Assembly (NCBI GenBank): GCA_902592375.1
Contig: CACJEG010000004.1
Span: forward strand, 62,001 to 126,000
Direction: 5' to 3'
DNA length: 64,000 nucleotides
Source of the DNA: an uncultured Pelagibacteraceae bacterium
Lineage (GTDB): Bacteria; Pseudomonadota; Alphaproteobacteria; Pelagibacterales; Pelagibacteraceae
The translations under genes were made by a program, and so were the position numbers. The stretch's first letter is position 1. Every line of letters starts with the position of its first letter. This document shows positions 28,426-37,792 of the stretch, in pieces. The notes below the pieces were generated by a model. It worked only from the letters and a program-made list of their open reading frames with translations. It ran no database searches and was not told the DNA's origin.

Positions 28426-29433
28426 ATGTTTAAAAAATTATTTAGAACATTTGCAGTATTTTTGTTTCTTTCAGGCTCATTTGTAGGGAAAGCAATTTCT
28501 AATGAATTGACTTTCTTTACAATTGGTACTGGAGGAACTGCTTATACCTATTATCCAGTAGGAGGAATGATAGCCAATGCTATTTCAAAACCTCCAGGAT
28601 CAAGGGAATGTGGAAAAGGTGGAAGTTGTGGAGTTGATGGTTTGATTGCATCTGCTGTTTCTTCCAGAGGTTCAGTTGATAATGTAAACGCTATTATTTC
28701 GGGATTAAGAAATTCTGGATTTGCACAATCTGATGTTGCTTATTGGGCTTACACTGGAACAGGAACAATGGAAGGTAAAGAACCTGCAAAAGATTTGAGA
28801 ACTATTGCGGCTTTATTCCAGGAACATATTCATTTAGTAGCTTTAAAAAAAAGTAATATTAATTCAGTTAAAGACTTAAAAGGAAAAAGAGTATCTTTGG
28901 ATGAGCCAGGTTCTGGTACATATGTAGATGCTAAATTAATCTTAGAATCAAATGGATTAAGCACTAGTGATGTTAAAGCAGAAGCTTTAAAAGGAAAAGC
29001 TGCAACTGATGCTTTAAGAAATGGTAAAGTTGATGCTATTTTTGTTGTAGCTGGCTATCCAACAGGTGCAATTGTTGAGCTTGCATCTGCAGTTGATATT
29101 AAATTAGTGCCAATTGATGGTTCTGGAGCAAAAGCTCTAACTTCAAAATATGGGTTCTTCTCTGAAAGTCCGATACCATCAGGAACTTATGAAGGCGTAG
29201 ATGCAGTTAATACTGTAGCTGTTGGTGCTCAGTGGTTTACATCTGCAAAAGAAGATACTGATTTGATATATAAAATAACAAAAGCTTTATGGAATAAGGA
29301 GTCTAGAAAGCTAATGGATGTAGGACATGCAAAAGGAAAAACAATTACACCCGATACAGCCCTTTCGGGAGTAGGAGTACCATTACACCCTGGTGCAGAA
29401 AAGTTTTATAAAGAAGCAGGACTAATAAAATAA
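28426..29433 (+). CDS. TAXI-family TRAP transporter solute receptor
   Basis: Signal peptide, FFTIGTGGTAYTYYPVGGMIANAI, GSCGVDGLIASAVSSRGSVDN, VDAIFVVAGYPTGAI. Confidence 0.93.
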   Translation: MFKKLFRTFAVFLFLSGSFVGKAISNELTFFTIGTGGTAYTYYPVGGMIANAISKPPGSRECGKGGSCGVDGLIASAVSSRGSVDNVNAIISGLRNSGFAQSDVAYWAYTGTGTMEGKEPAKDLRTIAALFQEHIHLVALKKSNINSVKDLKGKRVSLDEPGSGTYVDAKLILESNGLSTSDVKAEALKGKAATDALRNGKVDAIFVVAGYPTGAIVELASAVDIKLVPIDGSGAKALTSKYGFFSESPIPSGTYEGVDAVNTVAVGAQWFTSAKEDTDLIYKITKALWNKESRKLMDVGHAKGKTITPDTALSGVGVPLHPGAEKFYKEAGLIK

Positions 29434-29448
29434 TTAATAAAAATATAC

Positions 29449-29482
29449 TGCCCTAGATCTATTTTGATCTAGGGCATTTTTT
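29449..29482 (+). terminator. Terminator-like hairpin between TRAP receptor and permease
   Basis: TGCCCTAGATC-TATTTT-GATCTAGGGCA (11-bp perfect stem, 6-nt loop) then TTTTTT; next ATG at 29484. Confidence 0.85.
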
Positions 29483-29483
29483 C

Positions 29484-31469
29484 ATGTCTCAGTTTAATAT
29501 TTCACAAAAAAAAGTTTCTGATTTACAAAAAAGATATGAGGTTAAAACTAATGAGAGGGAATTAAAAAATTTTTTAAAATCTTTTGCTTTTTTAGTTTTA
29601 GCATTAATGTCTATTTATCATTTTTATGCTTCTGGTTTTGGTACAATCAGAGAAATTTTGCATAGAGGAATACATATCTCTTTCATTGTAGGTTTAGTTT
29701 TTATTTTTTATAGTTGGAAAAAAATTGATCATAGTAAAAAAAATTTTAACACACCTCTTATTGATATAATTCTTTCAATTTTAGTAGTTATTTCAGCTTT
29801 ATATTTACCCTTACTACCTCCAGAGGTTTTAGCTCCAAGGGTTGGTAATCCTGAAAATATAGACATTATAATGGGATCTTTATTAATAGTATTAACTTTA
29901 GAGGCTGCAAGAAGATCAATTGGTTTTACTCTACCTTTTATTTGTGTACTCTTTATTTTGTTTGCTATTTTTGGACCTTATTTTCCTGGTGCTTTAAAAC
30001 ATGGAGGCGCTAGTTGGGTTGGTTTTGTAAATCATATTTACCTTACTAATCAAGGAATCTATGGAATTGCTGTCGGGGTTATGGCTCAATATGTTTTTTT
30101 ATTTATATTATTTGGTGTACTTGCAACAAGAATTGGATTGGGCCAGCTTTTTATTGATTTAGCAATGGTTATAGCGGGAAAATATTCTGGAGGTCCAGCA
30201 AAAGTTGCGATTTTTTCATCAGCCTTTTTAGGAACTATTTCTGGTTCATCTATCGCTAATACTGTTACTACCGGGTCTTTAACAATTCCAGCAATGAAAA
30301 AAGTTGGCTATCCACCACATTTTTCTGGAGCTGTAGAAGCAACAGCTTCTACAGGTGGCCAAATTACACCCCCAATACTTGGAGCTGCAGCATTTATAAT
30401 GGTAGAATATTTAGAGGTTCCACTTAGAGATATTTTAGCAGCAGCACTAATTCCTGCTTTACTTCATTATTTTGGCATATTTATAATGGTTCACCTGGAA
30501 GCTAAAAAGCTAGGCCTTAGAGGGTTAACAGATGAAGAAGTACCAAAATTTTTATCAGTAGTTAAAGATAACTGGTTGTCCTTAGCACCATTAATACTTT
30601 TAGTTTATTTGATTTTGATTGGTCGTACACCTGACTATGCAGCAGTAATTTCAATTATAGCATGCGTATTAATTGGTTTTGTAAAAAAAACAAATAGACT
30701 TACAATTAAAGATCTCGTTCGGTGTTTATCGCAAGGAGCAAAAAATACTTTAGCTGTTGGAGCTGCAGCTGCAGCAATTGGAATTATAGTTGGTGTTGTG
30801 ACACTAACTGGTGTTGGATTTCGATTAGGATATGTTGTAATTCAAACAGCAGGTGACATAGGAAGTTTTTTTCTAAATTTTATTCCATTTGGTTTGCTAA
30901 CTATTGAAGATTTGACACTTTTTTTCTCATTATTATTAATCGCTTTTTCTTGTATTTTTATGGGAACTGGGGTTCCAACAACTGCAACTTATATAATTTT
31001 AGTGGCTGTTGCAGCACCAGCATTAACACAACTAAACATTGAACCAATTGTTTCTCATTTCTTTGTTTTTTATTATGGTGTTCTAGCAGATATAACTCCT
31101 CCAGTAGCTCTTGCTGCTTACGCTGCTGCAGGAATAGCAGGTTCTAATCCATTTAAAACAGGAAACACAGCATTTAGGTTAGGTATTGCGAAGGCATTAG
31201 TTCCATTTGTTTTTGTTTATTCACCATCCTTATTATTGGTAGCTCAAGGTTTTGATGTGTACATTTTTTTTCAAACATTAATTTCTGCAATGATAGGAAT
31301 AGGATTAATAGGAATAAGTTTTTCTGGCTATTGGTTAAAAAGTGTACCAATTTATCAACGTTGGTATTTAGGAGTGAATTCTTTATTTTTTATTGCTCCA
31401 GGAATTCAGAGTTCTATTTTAGGATTATTTTTGATTTCTCCAGTAATTTTTTTACAACTTAAAAAATAA
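29484..31469 (+). CDS. TRAP transporter fused 4TM/12TM permease
   Basis: Many TM segments; GTISGSSIANTVTTGSLTIPAMKKVGYPPHFSGAVEATASTGGQITPPILGAAAFIM; GTGVPTTATYIILV. Confidence 0.93.
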   Translation: MSQFNISQKKVSDLQKRYEVKTNERELKNFLKSFAFLVLALMSIYHFYASGFGTIREILHRGIHISFIVGLVFIFYSWKKIDHSKKNFNTPLIDIILSILVVISALYLPLLPPEVLAPRVGNPENIDIIMGSLLIVLTLEAARRSIGFTLPFICVLFILFAIFGPYFPGALKHGGASWVGFVNHIYLTNQGIYGIAVGVMAQYVFLFILFGVLATRIGLGQLFIDLAMVIAGKYSGGPAKVAIFSSAFLGTISGSSIANTVTTGSLTIPAMKKVGYPPHFSGAVEATASTGGQITPPILGAAAFIMVEYLEVPLRDILAAALIPALLHYFGIFIMVHLEAKKLGLRGLTDEEVPKFLSVVKDNWLSLAPLILLVYLILIGRTPDYAAVISIIACVLIGFVKKTNRLTIKDLVRCLSQGAKNTLAVGAAAAAIGIIVGVVTLTGVGFRLGYVVIQTAGDIGSFFLNFIPFGLLTIEDLTLFFSLLLIAFSCIFMGTGVPTTATYIILVAVAAPALTQLNIEPIVSHFFVFYYGVLADITPPVALAAYAAAGIAGSNPFKTGNTAFRLGIAKALVPFVFVYSPSLLLVAQGFDVYIFFQTLISAMIGIGLIGISFSGYWLKSVPIYQRWYLGVNSLFFIAPGIQSSILGLFLISPVIFLQLKK

Positions 31470-31474
31470 ATTTT

Positions 31475-31900
31475 TTATCCTCCAGGTCCTAAATTAGAAG
31501 GCTTTATTTTAATAATTTTCCATACTCCAGATGCAGAGGTAATTATTTTATCATTACACTTAAGTTCACAAAATAAAAACACAAGAGTATTTGTTTTTTT
31601 TAAAATTTTTGTATGTCCAATAATTTCATCTCCAACTTTTGAAGCACCTATAAATTTTATATCTAAAGAAATAGTTACACAGGGTGCATTATCTGCGGCT
31701 CGATGTGCTGCTGTTCCCGCTCCAGCATCTATTAAAGCAGACAAATAACCTCCATGAGTTATTCCTGCAGCATTTAAATGATTTTCATTAATTATAGATT
31801 TAAATTCGTATTCATTCTCTGAAATAGATCTAAATAAAACACCTCCATTGTGTTTCATGAATCCAGGTTTAATACTTATTTGCTCAAATTCATTGCTCAT
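31475..31900 (-). CDS. PaaI-family hotdog thioesterase
   Basis: AAGITHGGYLSALIDAGAGTAAH; VTISLDIKFIGASKVGDEIIG. Confidence 0.82.
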   Translation of the reverse strand: MSNEFEQISIKPGFMKHNGGVLFRSISENEYEFKSIINENHLNAAGITHGGYLSALIDAGAGTAAHRAADNAPCVTISLDIKFIGASKVGDEIIGHTKILKKTNTLVFLFCELKCNDKIITSASGVWKIIKIKPSNLGPGG

Positions 31901-31906
31901 GATTTT

Positions 31907-32005
31907 TTATAATACAAAAGTTAAAATTAATAAAATAATTAAAATAATTATAAAAAAATAAATTACTGATTTCTGTAAAGATGCTTTTAAAATCCAATTA
32001 AACAT
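31907..32005 (-). CDS. Putative 32-aa single-TM small protein, absent from ORF track
   Basis: MFNWILKASLQKSVIYFFIIILIILLILTFVL*; AAGGAA SD 6 nt upstream; lies between tRNA-Arg and the thioesterase, same strand. Confidence 0.5.
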   Translation of the reverse strand: MFNWILKASLQKSVIYFFIIILIILLILTFVL

Positions 32006-32018
32006 TTTTATTTCCTTT

Positions 32019-32095
32019 TGGTGGACCGCCCAGAACTCGAATCTGGAATCTCCCGGTTCGTAGCCGAGCGCCTTATCCAATTTGGCCAGCGGTCC
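32019..32095 (-). tRNA. tRNA-Arg(ACG)
   Basis: GGACCGC...GCGGTCC acceptor, anticodon loop CTACGAA, GTTCGAGTTC-type T arm, encoded CCA. Confidence 0.95.
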
Positions 32096-32168
32096 TTTTT
32101 AATAATATATCCCATATATCAAAGTTTTTGATGTAATTTAACTTATAAAATATTATGTTAATTACTTT

Positions 32169-33356
32169 ATGAGCAAAAATTCTAGCGATGTTGTTATTAC
32201 TTCAGCACTAAGAACTCCAATTGGAAGATATAAAGGTTCGTTAAAAAATCTAAGTGCATCAAAATTAGGATCAATAGCAATTAAAGAGGTAATTTATAAA
32301 TCAAAACTAGATTTAGAGGAGATTGATGAAGTAATTATGGGGCACGTTTTAACTTCTGGACTTGGTCAAAACCCTGCTAGACAAGCTTCAATCGGTGCAG
32401 GATTACCGGTTTCTAAACCTGCTCATATTGTTAATCAAGTTTGTGGATCAGGATTAAGATCTGTTGTTTCAGGATATCAATCAATAAGTTTAGGAGAAAA
32501 TAAAATAGTCATTGCAGGTGGTCAAGAAAATATGTCTCGAGCAACTCATGTAATTTATTATAGAGAAGATAAAAAATTTTCTGAAAACAAATTAGTAGAT
32601 ACAATGATAAAAGATGGTCTGCTCGATTCATTTAATGATTATCATATGGGTGTTACAGCTGAGAATGTTGCCGAAAAATATAAAATTTCTAGAGACGAAC
32701 AAGATAATTTTTCTTTATATTCTCAGAAAAAAACAGAAAAAGCTTATAGCGTAAATAAATTTAAAGATGAGCTGATTAAATTACAAATTGAAGATGGTGA
32801 TAAAAAATTTATTTTTGAAAAAGATGAACATCCTAGAGAAAATTTAAGTATAGATGATCTAAAAAAATTAAAAACAGTATTTAAAGAGAATGGGACTGTA
32901 ACACCTGGAAATTCCTCAGGTATAAATGATGGTGCTGCGGCCTTAGTTTTAATGTCTAGAGAGCAAGCAGAAAAAAAATCATTAGAGTCATTGGTTAAAA
33001 TTGTATCTTGGGCTACTTGTGGGGTTGAGCCTTCATTAATGGGACTAGGACCCATACCTTCTATTCAAGAAGCTTTATCTAAAGCTAATTGGAAAATGGA
33101 TGAAGTAGACTTATTTGAAATTAATGAAGCCTTTGCAGCACAAAGTATTGCTGTAATTAAAGAATTAAAAATTCCTGAACAAAAAGTTAATGTTAATGGA
33201 GGAGCAATTGCCTTAGGTCATCCGATTGGAGCTTCTGGGGCAAGAATTTTGGTTACTCTTATCCATGAAATGATTAAACAAGATAAAAAAAAAGGTTGTG
33301 CGGCACTCTGTATTGGTGGTGGTATGGGAATAGCCATGTGTATTGAGAGAAGCTAA
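32169..33356 (+). CDS. Acetyl-CoA acetyltransferase (thiolase)
   Basis: ALRTPIGRYKGSL, VNQVCGSGLRSV, NVNGGAIALGHPIGASGARILVTL, CIGGGMGIAMCIE. Confidence 0.95.
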   Translation: MSKNSSDVVITSALRTPIGRYKGSLKNLSASKLGSIAIKEVIYKSKLDLEEIDEVIMGHVLTSGLGQNPARQASIGAGLPVSKPAHIVNQVCGSGLRSVVSGYQSISLGENKIVIAGGQENMSRATHVIYYREDKKFSENKLVDTMIKDGLLDSFNDYHMGVTAENVAEKYKISRDEQDNFSLYSQKKTEKAYSVNKFKDELIKLQIEDGDKKFIFEKDEHPRENLSIDDLKKLKTVFKENGTVTPGNSSGINDGAAALVLMSREQAEKKSLESLVKIVSWATCGVEPSLMGLGPIPSIQEALSKANWKMDEVDLFEINEAFAAQSIAVIKELKIPEQKVNVNGGAIALGHPIGASGARILVTLIHEMIKQDKKKGCAALCIGGGMGIAMCIERS

Positions 33357-33409
33357 AAAGCTTAAAATTCATTTATTTTTTTATTTTTTGTACAATAAAA
33401 ATACAAGAT

Positions 33410-33425
33410 TAACGAAAAAACGTTA
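33410..33425. promoter_or_regulatory. Inverted repeat TAACG-AAAAAA-CGTTA upstream of aceE
   Basis: 5-bp perfect arms, 6-nt spacer, 59 nt before the ATG. Confidence 0.35.
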
Positions 33426-33484
33426 TTAATGTGTTAAAATAAAATCCAATAATGTTTTTTTGGGTATATAAAACATTTTAAAAA

Positions 33485-36400
33485 ATGAGCGAAAAATTAC
33501 TTGTTCCTGACATTGGTGACTTCGAAAATGTTGAGGTTATAGAGATACTTGTAAAACCTGGTGATCAAATCAAAGAAAATGATCCAATAGTTACAATTGA
33601 AAGTGACAAATCAAGTGTTGAAATCCCTTCTACAATTGCTGGAAAGGTAGATAGTTTAGCAGTTAAAGTCGGTGATAAAGTTTCTAAAGGTGATTTATTG
33701 CTTAATCTTACATCATCATCAAAAACATCATCAAAAAGCACTCTTCCAAAAGATACAGAAAATATAATTAAACAAGCTGAAGAAGCAATGGCTGAAAAAA
33801 AAGAGGAAAAAAATATTATATCTGAACCTATAATTGAGAAAAAAAAATCTACAATTCAAGTAGTTAATGGTACTGATATTGATCCACTTGAAACTCAAGA
33901 TTGGTTAGAGTCTTTAACTGCAGTTATTTCGAAAGATGGAAATCAAAGAGCTCATTTTTTAATTAAAGAACTCATCAACAAAGCTTATCGCGAAGGCGCA
34001 AACATTCCTTATACTCAAAATACACCATACATTAATACAATACCTCCTGAAGCCGAAGTGAAGTCTAGTGGTGACCAAAATATTGAAAGAAGAATTAGAT
34101 CTTTAATTAGATGGAATGCAGCAGCAATGGTAGTTCGAGCAAATAAAAAATATCCTGAGCTTGGTGGACACATCGGTACATTTGCATCTGCTGCAACATT
34201 ATACGATGTTGGTATGAACCATTTTTGGAGAGCAAAAAATAATAAATTTGGTGGAGATTTAATATATTTCCAAGGACATAGTGCTCCAGGAATGTATGCA
34301 AGGGCATTCTTAGAGGGCAGATTAAATGAGAAACAATTAGATAGCTTTAGACAAGAGGTAAAGCCAGGAGGTTTATCATCATATCCACACCCTTGGTTAA
34401 TGCCAAAATTTTGGCAGTTCCCCACAGTATCTATGGGGTTAGGACCAATGCTTGCTATATATCAAGCTAGATACATGAAATATTTAATCAATAGAGGTTT
34501 GATTAAAGATGAAGGAAGAAAAGTATGGGCTTTTTTAGGTGATGGAGAAATGGATGAGCCAGAGTCAATGGGAGCAATTGGTCTGGCTGCAAGAGAAAAT
34601 TTAGATAATTTAATTTTTGTTGTTAACTGCAACCTTCAAAGATTGGACGGTCCAGTTAGAGGTAATGGAAAAATTATTCAAGAACTTGAGGGAAGTTTTA
34701 GAGGAGCTGGGTGGAATGTAATAAAAGTGATTTGGGGATCATATTGGGACTCATTGCTTGCTAATGATAAAACTGGTCACTTAATAAAAATTATGAACGA
34801 GACCGTAGATGGTGAGTATCAAGCAATGAAAGCAAGAGACGGTGCTTATGTGAGAGAAAAGTTTTTTGGAAAATCTCCTGAAGCATTAGAATTAGTTTCA
34901 AGCATGTCAGATAAAGATATTTGGAGATTAAACAGGGGTGGACACGATCCCCACAAAGTTTTTGCAGCATATGATAAAGCAACCAAAAATCAAGGAAGTC
35001 CAACAGTAATTATCGCTAAAACTATTAAAGGTTATGGAATGGGAAAATCAGGTGAAAGTGTGAATACTACCCACCAAACTAAAAAATTAGATGTTGATGA
35101 TTTGATGTATTACAGAGATCGATTTGATGTTCCTTTAACAGATGAACAGGTGAGAAATATTGAATACTTTAAGCCCGATGAAAAATCACCTGAAATAAAA
35201 TACATTAAAGAAAGAAGAATTAAATTAGGTGGATTTTTACCTGAACGATCTACTTTTGCAAAACCAATAAAAGCACCAACCAAAGATATTTTTGATTTTA
35301 TGAAAGTATCGACTGGTGAAAAAAAAATGTCTACTACAATGGCACTTGTGAGAATGCTAACTAATTTATTAAGAGATAAAAATATATCTCCAAGATTAGT
35401 TCCAATTATTCCTGATGAAGCTAGAACTTTTGGTATGGAAGGTTTTTTCCAAAAAATTGGAATTTATGCGCATGAGGGACAAAAATATGAACCTGAGGAT
35501 GCAGCTCAATTAAGTTCTTATAGAGAAGATAAAAGTGGCCAAGTTTTAGAGGAAGGTATCAATGAAGCAGGTGCTATGTCTTCATGGATTGCTGCTGCCA
35601 CTGCATATACTAATCATGATATCGAAATGATCCCAATTTATATTTTTTATTCAATGTTTGGTTTCCAAAGGATAGGAGATTTAGCTTGGGCTGCTGGGGA
35701 TAGTCAGGCTAGAGGATTTTTAGTTGGCGCAACAGCTGGAAGAACAACATTAGCTGGAGAAGGCTTACAACACCAGGATGGGCATAGTCATTTAATTGCA
35801 TCAACTATTCCAAATTGCGTAACTTATGATCCTACATTTCACTATGAATTAGCTGTAATTTTTCGAGAAGGTCTAAGAAGAATGCATGAGAAAAATGAGA
35901 ATGTTTTTTACTATATTACAACAATGAATGAAAATTATTCACACCCAGAAATGCCAAAAGATAAAAATTGTGAGGAAGGTATTTTAAAGGGCATGTATAA
36001 AATAAAAGAATTTAACAAATACAAAAAAACTAAAATCCAACTTTTAGGATCAGGAACAATCTTAAGAGAAATGATGTCTGCCGCAGAGATTTTACAAAAT
36101 GATTATCAAATTGATAGCGAGATATGGAGTGTAACTAGTTTTAATGAATTAAGAAAAGATGGAATGGAAGTAGAAAGATATAATCTTTTGAACCCAGATA
36201 AAGAACCTAAAAAATCTTATGTTGAGCAATGTCTGGGTCAAACAGAAGGCCCAATTATGGCTGCATCTGATTATATGAGAATGAATTCAGATCAAATCAG
36301 ACCTTATACTAATAAAAGCTTTTATTCATTAGGAGCAGATGGTTTTGGAAGAAGCGATACAAGAAAAAATTTAAGAAAATTTTTTGAGGTAGATAAAGAA

Positions 36401-36523
36401 CATTTGGTTGCTTACGGTTTAAGTATTTTGGCAAAAGAACAGCTTATAACTTCTAAATATGCAAAAGATGCAATGAAGAAGTATAATATTGACAGTAATA
36501 AACCAATGCCAACAAAGTTATAA
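33485..36523 (+). CDS. aceE: Pyruvate dehydrogenase E1 (homodimeric) with N-terminal lipoyl domain
   Basis: Residues 1-75 are a biotinyl-lipoyl domain (TIESDKSSVEIPS), then AceE (LIRWNAAAMVVRANKKYPELGGHIGTFASAATLYDVGMNHFWRA; FLGDGEMDEPESMGAI). Confidence 0.96.
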   Translation: MSEKLLVPDIGDFENVEVIEILVKPGDQIKENDPIVTIESDKSSVEIPSTIAGKVDSLAVKVGDKVSKGDLLLNLTSSSKTSSKSTLPKDTENIIKQAEEAMAEKKEEKNIISEPIIEKKKSTIQVVNGTDIDPLETQDWLESLTAVISKDGNQRAHFLIKELINKAYREGANIPYTQNTPYINTIPPEAEVKSSGDQNIERRIRSLIRWNAAAMVVRANKKYPELGGHIGTFASAATLYDVGMNHFWRAKNNKFGGDLIYFQGHSAPGMYARAFLEGRLNEKQLDSFRQEVKPGGLSSYPHPWLMPKFWQFPTVSMGLGPMLAIYQARYMKYLINRGLIKDEGRKVWAFLGDGEMDEPESMGAIGLAARENLDNLIFVVNCNLQRLDGPVRGNGKIIQELEGSFRGAGWNVIKVIWGSYWDSLLANDKTGHLIKIMNETVDGEYQAMKARDGAYVREKFFGKSPEALELVSSMSDKDIWRLNRGGHDPHKVFAAYDKATKNQGSPTVIIAKTIKGYGMGKSGESVNTTHQTKKLDVDDLMYYRDRFDVPLTDEQVRNIEYFKPDEKSPEIKYIKERRIKLGGFLPERSTFAKPIKAPTKDIFDFMKVSTGEKKMSTTMALVRMLTNLLRDKNISPRLVPIIPDEARTFGMEGFFQKIGIYAHEGQKYEPEDAAQLSSYREDKSGQVLEEGINEAGAMSSWIAAATAYTNHDIEMIPIYIFYSMFGFQRIGDLAWAAGDSQARGFLVGATAGRTTLAGEGLQHQDGHSHLIASTIPNCVTYDPTFHYELAVIFREGLRRMHEKNENVFYYITTMNENYSHPEMPKDKNCEEGILKGMYKIKEFNKYKKTKIQLLGSGTILREMMSAAEILQNDYQIDSEIWSVTSFNELRKDGMEVERYNLLNPDKEPKKSYVEQCLGQTEGPIMAASDYMRMNSDQIRPYTNKSFYSLGADGFGRSDTRKNLRKFFEVDKEHLVAYGLSILAKEQLITSKYAKDAMKKYNIDSNKPMPTKL

Positions 36524-37786
36524 ATGTCAGAAACTGAGATTAAAGTACCTAATATTGGAGATTTTAAAGATGTTGAGGTCATTGAGGTATTAGTTTCTGA
36601 AGGTCAATCAATTAAAAAAAATGATGCTCTAATAACAATTGAAAGTGATAAATCTAGCGTAGAAATACCATCAAATTTAGAAGGTAAAATTAAAAATTTA
36701 AAAATAAAAGTAGGAGACAAAGTTTCTGAGGGCGACTTAATTTTAACTATAGAGAGTTCCTTTGAAGTGAAAAAGGAAGAGGTTAAAGAAAAACCAGAAA
36801 TTGAAAAAAAATCAAAAAATATTGAGGTAATAAAACCTGAAATCCAAGAAAAAACTTTTTCTAAAAATAATATTTCAAATATTTCATCTGCAAGTCCAAA
36901 AGCTAGAAAATTTGCTAGAGAACTTGGTGTGGATATTAATCAAGTTGCGGGAAGTCAGAAAGATGGCAGGGTTGTTGAAGATGATATTAAAAAATTTGTT
37001 TCATCTAACTCAAAAACCACAGTTATAGCAAAAGATACAAAACCAGATAAAATTAAAAACGAATTTGAACATTCTGATTTTGGTGAAATAGAAATTAAAG
37101 ACATACCAAGAGTAAAAAAATTATCATCAAAATATCTTACAAATGCATGGACAACAATTCCTCATGTTACAAATCACGATGAAGCCGACATAACAGAGAT
37201 GGAAAGTTTTAGAAGTTCATTAATAGATATGTATACTGGAGAAAAAATTAAAATTACACCTCTAGCTTTTATAATAAAGGCTTTAGTTGCATCTCTTAAG
37301 AAATTTCCTAGTTTTAATTCTTCTATCGACGAAATTGAGACTGGAAAAATGACTTTAAAAAAATATTACCATATTGGGATAGCAGTTGACACACCAAATG
37401 GATTAATGGTTCCAAAAATAAGAAATGCAAATAACAAAAAAATTTCTCTCATAAGTAAAGAATTAAAAGAGGTAAGTGAACTTTGTAGAAATTTAAAAAT
37501 TGATAAAAAAGAATTGTTTGGTGGCTCGATGACAATTACGAGTTTAGGTGGTATCGGAGGTTCATTTTTTACCCCCATAATTAATTATCCTGAAGTTGCT
37601 ATATTAGGAGTAGGAAGATCAGAAAAAAAACAAATTTTTATGAATGGTAAGTTTCAAACCAGGACTATGCTCCCAATTTCTTTATCTTATGATCACAGAA
37701 TTATTGATGGTGCAGAAGCAGCTAGGTTTAATAATGATCTAAAAGAAAACTTAGGCAAAAATTTTGCTTATAAACTAGCTGTCTAA
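36524..37786 (+). CDS. aceF: Dihydrolipoamide acetyltransferase (PDH E2)
   Basis: One lipoyl domain, E3/E1-binding segment (ASPKARKFARELGVDINQVAGSQKDGRVVEDDI), catalytic SLSYDHRIIDGAEAARF. Confidence 0.95.
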   Translation: MSETEIKVPNIGDFKDVEVIEVLVSEGQSIKKNDALITIESDKSSVEIPSNLEGKIKNLKIKVGDKVSEGDLILTIESSFEVKKEEVKEKPEIEKKSKNIEVIKPEIQEKTFSKNNISNISSASPKARKFARELGVDINQVAGSQKDGRVVEDDIKKFVSSNSKTTVIAKDTKPDKIKNEFEHSDFGEIEIKDIPRVKKLSSKYLTNAWTTIPHVTNHDEADITEMESFRSSLIDMYTGEKIKITPLAFIIKALVASLKKFPSFNSSIDEIETGKMTLKKYYHIGIAVDTPNGLMVPKIRNANNKKISLISKELKEVSELCRNLKIDKKELFGGSMTITSLGGIGGSFFTPIINYPEVAILGVGRSEKKQIFMNGKFQTRTMLPISLSYDHRIIDGAEAARFNNDLKENLGKNFAYKLAV

Positions 37787-37792
37787 TTAAAA

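Noticed and set aside
34015-34425. Antisense ORFs inside aceE (34015..34425, 34107..34307, 34791..35003)
   Set aside because: They lie fully within a confidently identified coding gene, show no domain-like composition and reflect open antisense frames.
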